Position numbers and translations under genes: made by a program. This document shows, piece after piece, positions 1 to 10,200 of a stretch of DNA of 64,000 nt (its first letter is position 1; each line of letters begins with the position of its first letter). The stretch spans positions 4,211,238 through 4,275,237 of the forward strand of contig NZ_CM001466.1 of assembly GCF_000231055.2 (NCBI RefSeq). Reading direction: 5' to 3'. Source of the stretch: Saccharomonospora azurea NA-128 (GTDB taxonomy: Bacteria; Actinomycetota; Actinomycetes; Mycobacteriales; Pseudonocardiaceae). The notes under the pieces were generated by a model. That model was not told the DNA's origin and did no database searches. It was given only the letters and a program-made list of their open reading frames with translations.

Positions 1-129
1 CGGTCGGACCTCCCCGGGATCGGGCCGCGCGGTCGGGGCGGGGCGCGGCCCCCGAGCCACGGCGCCACACACGGGTTCCCCTTCCGCGGTGACGTCGCGG
101 CTCAGTCCGGAACGCGGGCGGAAGGGGCC

Positions 130-630
130 TCAGTGCCAGATCTGCACCGCCCGCACGACGTACGGACTTCGCGGGACGAACGTGTCCGGCCCCGGATAGG
201 TACTGAAGTCCGCTTCGGTCGAGCACTCCGCGTCCTGATAGACGGTCACGTGTCGATCGACGCGGTTGACGAAGGACCTCGCCGACATCCCGTCCGGTAG
301 CGGCGCGCACTCGTCCGGGTTGGTGTTGCGCAGGTCGAGCCGCACCATCGTGCCGCCGTAGCCGGCTTTCGGCCACAGACAGAACTCGCCGGTCTCGCAC
401 GCGTCCTCGCCGCGTGGTGCTGCGCTGCGCTCCACTGCGCCGCGCTCGACCTCGGTGGCGGGCGCGGCGGCCGCGACACTCGGGGCCAAGGCGAGCGCCA
501 GGCCGGGCAGAAGCAGGAGGGCCTGGCGGTGTCGGGCACGGGTGCGTGCGGAGTCCGTGCTCGGATGCGCGGCGCTGTGGCGAGCCCCGCTGTCGGCGTC
601 GGTGTGGTGGCGGAAGCCGGTGTCCCTCAT
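130..630 (-). CDS. Secreted peptidase inhibitor I36-like protein
   Basis: A 166-residue exported protein. I chose the ATG at 630 because a GAGGGGGAT Shine-Dalgarno sits about 6 nt upstream; the longer frame has no comparable signal. The N-terminus is basic (about residues 1-35), followed by a hydrophobic stretch LLLLPGLALALAPSVAAAAP typical of a Sec signal peptide. The mature part has four cysteines and a CLWPKAGYGG segment followed by alternating hydrophobic residues and VTVYQD, which resembles the beta-gamma-crystallin-like peptidase inhibitor family I36 common in actinomycetes. Inhibitor activity is inferred from family resemblance only; many relatives are uncharacterised. It is transcribed away from the CopD-CtaG gene, so the two are probably unrelated functionally. 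Confidence 0.65.
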   Translation of the reverse strand: MRDTGFRHHTDADSGARHSAAHPSTDSARTRARHRQALLLLPGLALALAPSVAAAAPATEVERGAVERSAAPRGEDACETGEFCLWPKAGYGGTMVRLDLRNTNPDECAPLPDGMSARSFVNRVDRHVTVYQDAECSTEADFSTYPGPDTFVPRSPYVVRAVQIWH

Positions 631-908
631 GTGATCCCCCTCGGTTCGGTCTCGGTGTGCCGAGTCGTGCCTGTGGTGTGACCTCAGGTTGGCCGATCGA
701 GCGCGGTGGCGCGAGATCGGAGAGTGAGGCCTGTGGACAACTGCGTGGGCGCGCCCCGGACGGGTGAGACTTGTCCCCAGTCGGCTGAGAACGGCACACC
801 AGCGCGACGACGGTGATAGAGCGCCCGCGGACCGGGCCGGGCGAGCCGCCACACATCCGACGACCTCCGCCGACGAACCCCGACCGACGTGCGCATACCC
901 TCGTAGAC

Positions 909-3011
909 GTGTCCGCGGAAGTCGAACCCGACGCACCCGACAGCAAGGCTGAGCGTGCCGGGAGTGCTGGGAGCACCACGAGTTCTGCCCCGAGCGCCGA
1001 GAGCAGCACAGCGCCTCAGGGGGCACGACGTCGCCGCGCCGCGATGGGACCGCTGCTCCTCGTGGGCAGCCTGCTCGCCATCATGGTGGCGGTCGCCATC
1101 GTCGTGCTCACCGGCGGACTCAGCTACGGCGTCGCCGGCCTGACCGACCCGGGTGACGTCACGCGTTACGGCATCATGGTCGTGCGCGTCGGCGCCGATC
1201 TCTCCGCGGCCGTCTGCGTCGGGTCGCTACTGCTGGCGGCCTTCCTGGTACCGCCTCAGAAGTCCGGCATGCTCACCGTCGACGGCTACGCCGCCGTGCG
1301 CACGGCCGGGACGGCGGCCTGGCTCTGGTTCGTCTTCGCGATCGCGTCGGTGTTCTTCACCGCGGCCGACGGCGCGGGCAAGCCGGTCACCGACGTGTTC
1401 GACCCCGTCGTGCTGCTGAACTACGTCGAGGCCATCGAGCAGCCGAAGGGCTGGCTCCTGACCGCGGCGCTGGCGTTGCTGCTCGCGCTCGGTTGCCGTC
1501 TGGTGCTGTCGTGGGGCTGGTCGGTGGTGCTCTTCGGTCTCTCGATCGGCGGATTGCTGCCGATCGCCGCGACAGGTCACTCCGCGGCCGGCGGCTCGCA
1601 CGACGTGGCCACCAACAGCCTGCTGTTCCACCTGGTCGGCGCGGCGCTGTGGGTCGGCGGGCTCATCGCCCTGCTGGCTCACGCCCGGCGTCGCGGCGAC
1701 CACCTGCCGCTGGCCGCCGCCCGCTTCTCCACCATCGCGCTCGTGGCCTGGATCGTGCTGGGCGTCTCCGGCGTGGTGAACGCGCTGGTGCGGGTGGCTC
1801 CCGATCAGCTGCTCACCACCGACTACGGCCTGGTGGTGCTCGCGAAGGTCGTGGCGCTCGCCGTGCTCGGGGTGTTCGGGCACCAGCACCGCAAGCGCAG
1901 CGTCCGGGAACTCGCCGACGGCGCGGGAGGCGGTTCGCTCGTGCGACTCGCCGCCGTCGAGGTGCTGGTCATGTTCGTGACGTTCGGCCTGGCGACGGCC
2001 CTGTCGCGGACTCCGCCGCCGTTGGAGATCGCCGCCCAGCCCTCGACGACGGAGCTGCTGATCGGCTACGACCTCGACCGGGCGCTCACGCCGCTCGGCG
2101 TGTTGACCGAATGGCGGTTCGACCTCATCTACGGCACGGCGGCCATCGTGCTCGCCGCCGTGTACCTGGCGGGAGTGCGGAGGCTGCGGCGCCGTGGCGA
2201 CGCCTGGCCGGTGGGGCGCACGGTGGCCTGGCTCAGCGCGTGCGCGATGCTGCTGCTCGCCACCTCGTCGGGCCTCGGTCGTTACTCCCCGGCGATGTTC
2301 AGCATCCACATGATCACGCACATGACGCTGAACATGCTGGTGCCGATCCTGTTCGTGCTCGGTGGTCCGGTGACGCTCGCGCTGCGGGCGCTGCCGCCCG
2401 CCGGACGCAACCGCCCACCGGGGCCGCGGGAATGGATCCTGGCTCTGGTGCACTCGCCGATCGCGAAGGCGCTCACCAACCCGGTCGTCGCGCTGATCCT
2501 CTTCGTCGGATCGTTCTACGTCCTGTACTACTCGGGCCTGTTCGACGTCGCGCTCAAGCAGCACTGGGCCCACGTCGCCATGAACGCGCACTTCCTGGTC
2601 GTGGGTTACACGTTCTTCTGGCCGATCATCGGCATCGACCCGTCTCCCCGGCAGTTGCCGCCGCTGGGCAAGCTCGGCCTGCTCATGGCGTCGACGCCGT
2701 TCCACGCGTTCTTCGGTGTGATCCTCATGAACATGCAGACGGTGATCGGGGAGAGCTTCTACCGGTCGCTGGACCTGCCGTGGGTGGACGGCCTGCTGAC
2801 CGACCAGCGGGTCGGCGGCGGCATCGCGTGGGCGTCCGGGGAGCTGCCCGTCCTGGTGGTCATGGTCGCGCTGCTCGTGCAGTGGGCGCGCAGCGACGCC
2901 CGCGAGGCGAAACGGCAGGATCGCCGCGAGGACGCGACCGGTGACGCCGACCTGGCCGCCTACAACGCCATGCTCAAGCAACTGGCCGACCGGGGCGGCG
3001 CGCGCGACTGA
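909..3011 (+). CDS. CopD-CtaG fusion: copper transport / cytochrome c oxidase assembly membrane protein
   Basis: A 700-residue polytopic membrane protein. The first third and middle carry a CopD-type copper-resistance domain, with GHSAAGG, a downstream FHL and the ALWVGGL signature near residue 245. The C-terminal part is a CtaG/caa3-type domain, with SIHMITHMTLNMLVP near residue 463 and FWPIIGIDP later. In actinomycetes such fusions are thought to move copper towards cytochrome c oxidase assembly; the histidine/methionine-rich membrane motifs are visible, the role is from the family. An upstream GTG at 813 is possible, but the GTG at 909 lies 7 nt below a TACCCT hexamer (896-901), fits a leaderless start, and avoids a Pro/Arg-rich non-conserved extension. 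No partner respiratory genes are in the window. Confidence 0.82.
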   Translation: MSAEVEPDAPDSKAERAGSAGSTTSSAPSAESSTAPQGARRRRAAMGPLLLVGSLLAIMVAVAIVVLTGGLSYGVAGLTDPGDVTRYGIMVVRVGADLSAAVCVGSLLLAAFLVPPQKSGMLTVDGYAAVRTAGTAAWLWFVFAIASVFFTAADGAGKPVTDVFDPVVLLNYVEAIEQPKGWLLTAALALLLALGCRLVLSWGWSVVLFGLSIGGLLPIAATGHSAAGGSHDVATNSLLFHLVGAALWVGGLIALLAHARRRGDHLPLAAARFSTIALVAWIVLGVSGVVNALVRVAPDQLLTTDYGLVVLAKVVALAVLGVFGHQHRKRSVRELADGAGGGSLVRLAAVEVLVMFVTFGLATALSRTPPPLEIAAQPSTTELLIGYDLDRALTPLGVLTEWRFDLIYGTAAIVLAAVYLAGVRRLRRRGDAWPVGRTVAWLSACAMLLLATSSGLGRYSPAMFSIHMITHMTLNMLVPILFVLGGPVTLALRALPPAGRNRPPGPREWILALVHSPIAKALTNPVVALILFVGSFYVLYYSGLFDVALKQHWAHVAMNAHFLVVGYTFFWPIIGIDPSPRQLPPLGKLGLLMASTPFHAFFGVILMNMQTVIGESFYRSLDLPWVDGLLTDQRVGGGIAWASGELPVLVVMVALLVQWARSDAREAKRQDRREDATGDADLAAYNAMLKQLADRGGARD

Positions 3012-3078
3012 CGGGCACGCCCGGGGCACAGCAGGTGACCCATCGGTGACCGGGGTGAGGGAGTCGGCGGCGTCGCTC

Positions 3079-3084
3079 TACGAT
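3079..3084 (+). promoter_or_regulatory. -10 box of leaderless ettA promoter
   Basis: TACGAT ends 6 nt before the ettA ATG, and there is no Shine-Dalgarno in that gap. This is the arrangement of leaderless transcripts in actinobacteria. No good -35 is visible. Confidence 0.45.
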
Positions 3085-3090
3085 CGGAGT

Positions 3091-4767
<1,677 letters not shown>

Positions 4768-4784
4768 TCTCGCGGCGTGATGGA

Positions 4785-4825
4785 GGAAAGGCGAGGCGGC
4801 GGTGACGCGGTGCCTCGCCCTTTCC
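4785..4825 (+). terminator. Hairpin downstream of ettA
   Basis: GGAAAGGCGAGGC (4785-4797) pairs with GCCTCGCCCTTTCC (4812-4825) with one bulged base and a 14-nt loop. No U-tract follows, as is usual in GC-rich actinomycetes. Confidence 0.6.
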
Positions 4826-4880
4826 ACATCGCGCCTCGACCGAGTCCCGAGCCCGGAGCCGACAGTTGAGGACAGACCCG

Positions 4881-7196
4881 GTGGCGACCACTGAGCAGAC
4901 AGGCGACAGCGCGGCGAGAGGCCGGAGAACGACGGCCCACGGCGTGCCCGGTGGCTCGGCTTCGGTCGAGCGGCTGGTGGAGCAGGCGTCGACCCTGCAG
5001 ACCCGGTCACCGGAGTTGGCGCTCATCCTCGGGGAGCGGGCCGCCGCGCTCGCGGAGTCCTCGGGGAACAACGAGCTGTGGGTCCGGGCGGAGAGCCTGG
5101 CCGTCCACGCGAAGGTCCGGCTGGGCCACCGGGCGTCGACGGTGGGGCGTGCGGTGACGGCGTTGCGGGCCGCCGAGGACGCCGGACATCCCGTCGTCGC
5201 GGCACAGCTGCGCACCGACCTCGCCGTGTGCGCGCGTGCCGTGGGTGCTCCGCTGACGGGCCTGGCGGCGTTGCGGCCGGTGCTCACCGTGGGCGGGTTG
5301 TCGTCGGTGCAGCGCGCGGCCGCGTTGTGCCACCTCGTGGGCTGCCTCGGCACGTTCGGCCGCAAGGCGGAGCTCGACCGGGTGCTCATGGAGGGGGACC
5401 GGCTGATCTCCCGGGACTCGTCGTTGTCCGACGACGACCGGTTGGTGGCGAGAGCGTCGTTGCGGGTCGGGGTGTCGGCCCACCGCCGGCGGCACGGTGA
5501 CCTGGTGAGTGCCGCGGACGCCGCGCGCACGGGCATCGGGTTCCTGGACGACTTGAGCGATCCCGGCGCCGACGGCGGGCTGGCCAGGGTCCGGTTGGTG
5601 TTGGAGCTGGTCTGCGCACTGCTCGACCGTGGTGACGCCGACCTGGCTCTGGAGGTGGCCGAACCGCTGCTGTCCGCCCCCGAACGCGCGGCGGCGGTCG
5701 CGCCGATGGCGTGGTTGCGCCTGGCCGTGGCGTCGCGAGTCCACCTGGTGAACGGCTCGGCCGAGACGGCGGCCCGCACTCTGCGAGAGGCCGTGCACAG
5801 CGCGAGCAGGCATGGCCTGTACGCGCTGACGTCCCGGTTGTGGCTCGAACTGGCTCACGTCGAGGAACGCATCGGCGAGGCGAGTGAGGCGATCCAGTGC
5901 CTCTATCGGGCACGCTCCGCCGAGCACCTCCACACGCGGGTGAGCAGCCAGGCGCGGGCTTTGCTGACCGGAGCGTTCGGCGCGGGCGAGCAGGCACCCG
6001 TCGACCTCGCGGAGATGGTGGCGGCGGCGGCGCAGGCCGCGGCCGCGGCCACTCCGGCTCCGGCACCGGCACCCGCACAGACACCGCCGCAGCCGCCCGC
6101 ACAGCGCACGTCGTCCGGGATGGGATTCGACACGGAACAGTCCGGCGAGCGGCGTGGCGGTGGCAGGCGCCGGGCCGACGAGCGGGCGGGCTCGTCGCGG
6201 CCCAGGGTCGTGTTGCCGATGCTGCGGCTCGCGCCGGCGGCCGGCGACGAGGCCGAGGGCGCGGACGAGAAGACGCGGCTGGTGGAGGCTCCGACCGTCA
6301 CCGGCACGGAGGAGACCACCAGGGGCGCCGAGAAGTCCCAGACCGACGTCCCGGAGACTCCGGCGCCGAGGGAGAGCGCGGAGGACGGTGTGTCGGCCAC
6401 GGAGGTCACGGCCGTCACGCCGATCATCAGCGACGACACACCGGCGCCCGTACCGCGGCGACGGCGACGTAAACCGGAGGAGGACGAGGAGGTCTCCCCG
6501 GTGTCGCGGCGGCGCAAGACCCGGCACGACTCCGAACACGGCTCGGTCGCCGCGCGATCCGTGCTCGACCGGCTGGGCATCTCGCCGACGGGAGGCGGAC
6601 GGCGCCGCGCGGCCGACAGCGAGGAGAGCACGGACAGCGCCGGTCGGGCGGGCAGCGCCGAGACCGTCGACAGCGCCACCGGCACCGCGGCGACGTCGGG
6701 ATCACAGCCTGTGCCGGAGACGCCGACCGTCGACGCAACGTCACCGTCTCGGGACACGACGGAGCGAACGGACACCTCGGCGGAGGCGCCCGGCTGGTTG
6801 CCGCGGCTGAAGTTGCCGCCGTCACTGGCACCGGTACGGGAGGACTCGGAGCCGAGCGAGAGCACGTCGGACTTCTCGTCGACGACGGAGCCCCCCTTCA
6901 CCGCGACGTCCACCGCGACGTCCGACGCCCCCTCGGGCGCCTCGTCGGACTCGGGGGAAGAGCCCATCCCGCACCCGGAGTCGCGAGCCGGCGAGTCGGA
7001 GCCGTTCGCCGATCCGCGCACCGCTTACGGTGCGCCGACGGACGATCCGCCACCGGACGCGGGGCTCGCCGAACTGCTGGCCAGGGCGTTGGCCGAGCAC
7101 CAGGCGGGCACGGCGAGCGCCGCCGCGTTGGTCAAGAAGCTCGGGATGGATGACGAGCAGCCACGCGTCAACGGCAGGCATCGCGGAGACACCTGA
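4881..7196 (+). CDS. Uncharacterised protein: helical-repeat N-terminus with long disordered C-terminus
   Basis: I do not recognise a named family. The GTG at 4881 is chosen because a GAGGA lies 8 nt upstream; a TTG five codons earlier is the alternative. The roughly 771-residue product has no signal peptide or membrane segment. Residues 1-370 are Ala/Leu-rich helical hairpins (LALILGERAAALAES, ALRAAEDAGHPVVAAQLR, LEVAEPLLSAPERAA) resembling a TPR-like superhelix. From about 375 the chain becomes Pro/Ala-rich, then Ser/Thr/Glu-rich with basic islands (PRRRRRKPEEDEE), strongly suggesting disorder. The last 40 residues (DAGLAELLARALAEHQAG... LVKKLGMD) look like a short conserved helical tail. 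It sits between ettA and the NAD-GDH gene, where M. tuberculosis has no extra gene as far as I recall. A scaffold role is only a guess. Confidence 0.75.
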   Translation: MATTEQTGDSAARGRRTTAHGVPGGSASVERLVEQASTLQTRSPELALILGERAAALAESSGNNELWVRAESLAVHAKVRLGHRASTVGRAVTALRAAEDAGHPVVAAQLRTDLAVCARAVGAPLTGLAALRPVLTVGGLSSVQRAAALCHLVGCLGTFGRKAELDRVLMEGDRLISRDSSLSDDDRLVARASLRVGVSAHRRRHGDLVSAADAARTGIGFLDDLSDPGADGGLARVRLVLELVCALLDRGDADLALEVAEPLLSAPERAAAVAPMAWLRLAVASRVHLVNGSAETAARTLREAVHSASRHGLYALTSRLWLELAHVEERIGEASEAIQCLYRARSAEHLHTRVSSQARALLTGAFGAGEQAPVDLAEMVAAAAQAAAAATPAPAPAPAQTPPQPPAQRTSSGMGFDTEQSGERRGGGRRRADERAGSSRPRVVLPMLRLAPAAGDEAEGADEKTRLVEAPTVTGTEETTRGAEKSQTDVPETPAPRESAEDGVSATEVTAVTPIISDDTPAPVPRRRRRKPEEDEEVSPVSRRRKTRHDSEHGSVAARSVLDRLGISPTGGGRRRAADSEESTDSAGRAGSAETVDSATGTAATSGSQPVPETPTVDATSPSRDTTERTDTSAEAPGWLPRLKLPPSLAPVREDSEPSESTSDFSSTTEPPFTATSTATSDAPSGASSDSGEEPIPHPESRAGESEPFADPRTAYGAPTDDPPPDAGLAELLARALAEHQAGTASAAALVKKLGMDDEQPRVNGRHRGDT

Positions 7197-7294
7197 CTCA
7201 CCACAGGGGGCCTGGCAAGCGCCGTTTCGGAGTCGTGGGACAGTAGCGGCAGAGGCGTGACGTTGGGGTCTAGCCAGGACAGTGGAGAGTTGGG

Positions 7295-10200
7295 TTGTCT
7301 GACATACACTCGACCGGAACATCCATCCACTCCGGCACGGAGGACGTGAACACCGAGCCGCCGGGCCGTCCTCGCAGCCCGGAGCAGATCCGCGACGAAC
7401 TCGTGGAGGCTGCTGCGGCGCAGGCACCGGACATCGCGGAACTCGTCCGGTTGTACTACCGGCTCGTTCCCGCCGAGGAGATCATCGGCGACGACCCGAC
7501 CGATCTGGTCGGTGCGGTCAGGTCGCACGTGGAACTCGCGCGGCAGCGCGTCCCGGGGCGGCCGGTCGTCCGGTTGTTCAACCCGAACGCGGCCCACGAC
7601 GGCTGGGCGCGGGAAGCCACGGTGGTGCAGGTCGTCACGGACGACATGCCCTACCTCGTCGACTCGGTGGCCGCGGAGCTGTCTCGCAGCGGCGTCCAGG
7701 TGCAGCGCATCGTCCACCCCATCGTCGTCGTGAGCAGGGACGTCGCCGGCGCGTTGCAGGAGGTGCACCCGAAGGCCGACGTCGCCGACCCGCCGTCCGG
7801 TGCCTCCGCCGAGTCGTGGATGTACCTGGAGATCGACCCGATCGGTGACCCGGAGCGGGCGAGGGACCTCGACAACAAGTTGGTCGCGGTGCTCAGCGAC
7901 GTCCGTGAGGTCGTCGAGGACACCGACAAGATGACCCAGGCCGCGATCGACATCGCGCGCGAGCTGGAGGAGAACCCGCCGCCGCTGCCGGGGGAGGAGG
8001 TCGGCGAGGGCGCCGCACTGCTGCGGTGGATGGCCGACAACCACTTCACGTTCCTGGGCTACCGCCACTACGAGGTGGTTCCGGACTCGGAGAACGGCGA
8101 GGAACCGGCGTTGCGGGCGGTGCTCGCGTCCGGGCTCGGAGTGTTGCGACAGGACAGTTTCGCCGCCCGCAGCCTCACCCACGGTCCCGACACGGCGTCG
8201 CGGGTGCTCTCTCCGACGTTGCTGGTGCTGACCCACGCGAGTTCGCCGTCCACTGTGCACCGTCCGATTTACCCGTACTACGTCGGGGTGAAGACGTTCG
8301 ACGACGCGGGCCGGGTGACCGGCGAGCACCGCTTCCTCGGCATGTTCACCTCGTCGGCCCTGCATGAGGACGTCCTCGACATCCCCGTGGTGAACCGGCG
8401 GGTCCGTCAGGTCATCCACCGGGCCGGCTTCCCGATGGAGTCGTACTCCGGTCAGCGGATGCTGGACGTGCTCCAGAACTGGCCGCTGGCCGATCTGCTG
8501 TCGGCCGACGCCGATTCGCTCTACGCCACGGCGACGGGCGCGATCACGCTCGCCGACCGGCGCCGGCTGCGGCTGTTCCTGCGGAAGGACCCGTACGGGC
8601 GCTTCTACTCGTGCCTGGTGTTCCTCCCGCGCGACCGGTACACCACCTGGTCGCGGCTGGCCATGCAGCAGGTGCTGCTGGACGAGCTGGAGGGCACGTC
8701 GCTGGAGTACAGCACGCGGCTCGGCGAGACGCTGCTCGCGCAGATCCACTTCACAGCGTACACCGAGCCGGGGGCGGTCGGCGAACCCGACACCGTCCGT
8801 ATCCAGGAGCGGCTGAACGAGGCCGTGCGCACGTGGGACGACTCGCTGGTCGAGGCGATCCTGGCCGAGCGCCGGGCGCGTGCCGGCAACGGCAAGGCCG
8901 TCACACTGGCCGGCGAGGAGTCGGCCACGGAGCAGGCGCAGCGGTTCGCCTCCGCCTTCCCGGAGGCGTACAAGGAGGACTTCGACGCGGAGACCGCGCT
9001 GGCCGACCTGCGCAAGCTGGAGGGCCTGGAGGGTCCCGAGGCGCTCGACATGTCGTACTACCTGCCCGTCGACGCGGCGCCGGGAGAACGACGGTTCAAG
9101 CTGTACCTGCGTGAGGGTGTCACGCTGTCGACGCTGCTGCCCATGCTGCAGCGGATGGGCGTCGAGGTCGTGGACCAGCGGCCGTACGAGGTGCGGACCC
9201 AGGACGGCCACCGCTGCTGGATCTACGACTTCGGCATGCGGATCGAGCCCGGGGTGCTGGCGAAGCTCGGTGACGAGGCCGAGGACGACCTGCGGGTGCG
9301 CTTCCAGGAGGCGTTCGCCGCGGCGTGGCACGGGCTCGCGGAGACCGACGGCTTCAGCGAGCTCGTGCTCAAGGCGGGCCTGACGTGGCGGCAGGCCGCC
9401 GTGCTGCGGGCGTACTCGCGCTACCTGCGCCAGGCGGGTTCGCAGTACTCGCAGGGCTACGTCGAGTCGGCGGTGCTCGCGCACACCGACGTCGCGAAGG
9501 CGCTCGTGCGGTTGTTCGAGGTGCGGTTCGCCCCCGACCGCGACGACAGCCACCGGGCGGAGGACGTCGCCGCGCAGGTCGCCGAGATCAACTCGATGAT
9601 CGACGAGGTGACCAGCCTGGACACCGACCGCATCCTGCGGCGCCTGCTGTCGGTGATCACGGCGACGTTGCGGACCAACTACTGGGTCACCGACGAGTCC
9701 GGGACCTTCCGCTCGTACCTGGCGTTCAAGCTGGACCCGCAGCGGATCCCGGGTCTGCCCGAACCGCGTCCGGCGTTCGAGATCTTCGTGTACTCGCCGC
9801 GGGTCGAGGGTGTGCACCTGCGGTTCGGGTCCGTGGCGCGGGGCGGTCTGCGCTGGTCGGACCGCCACGAGGACTACCGCACCGAGATCCTCGGGCTGGT
9901 CAAGGCCCAGGCGGTGAAGAACTCCGTCATCGTCCCGGTGGGTGCCAAGGGCGGCTTCGTCGCCAAGAAGCCGCCGAAGCCGACCGGCGACCCCGGCATC
10001 GACCGGGAGAACCACCAGCGCGAGGGCGTCGCGTGCTACCGCATGTTCATCTCCGGTCTGCTGGAGCTGACCGACAACCTCGTGGACGGCGTCACGGTGC
10101 CCGCGAAGAACGTCGTGCGCCACGACGGTGACGACAACTACCTCGTCGTGGCCGCCGACAAGGGCACGGCGTCGTTCTCCGACATCGCCAACGAGGTCGC

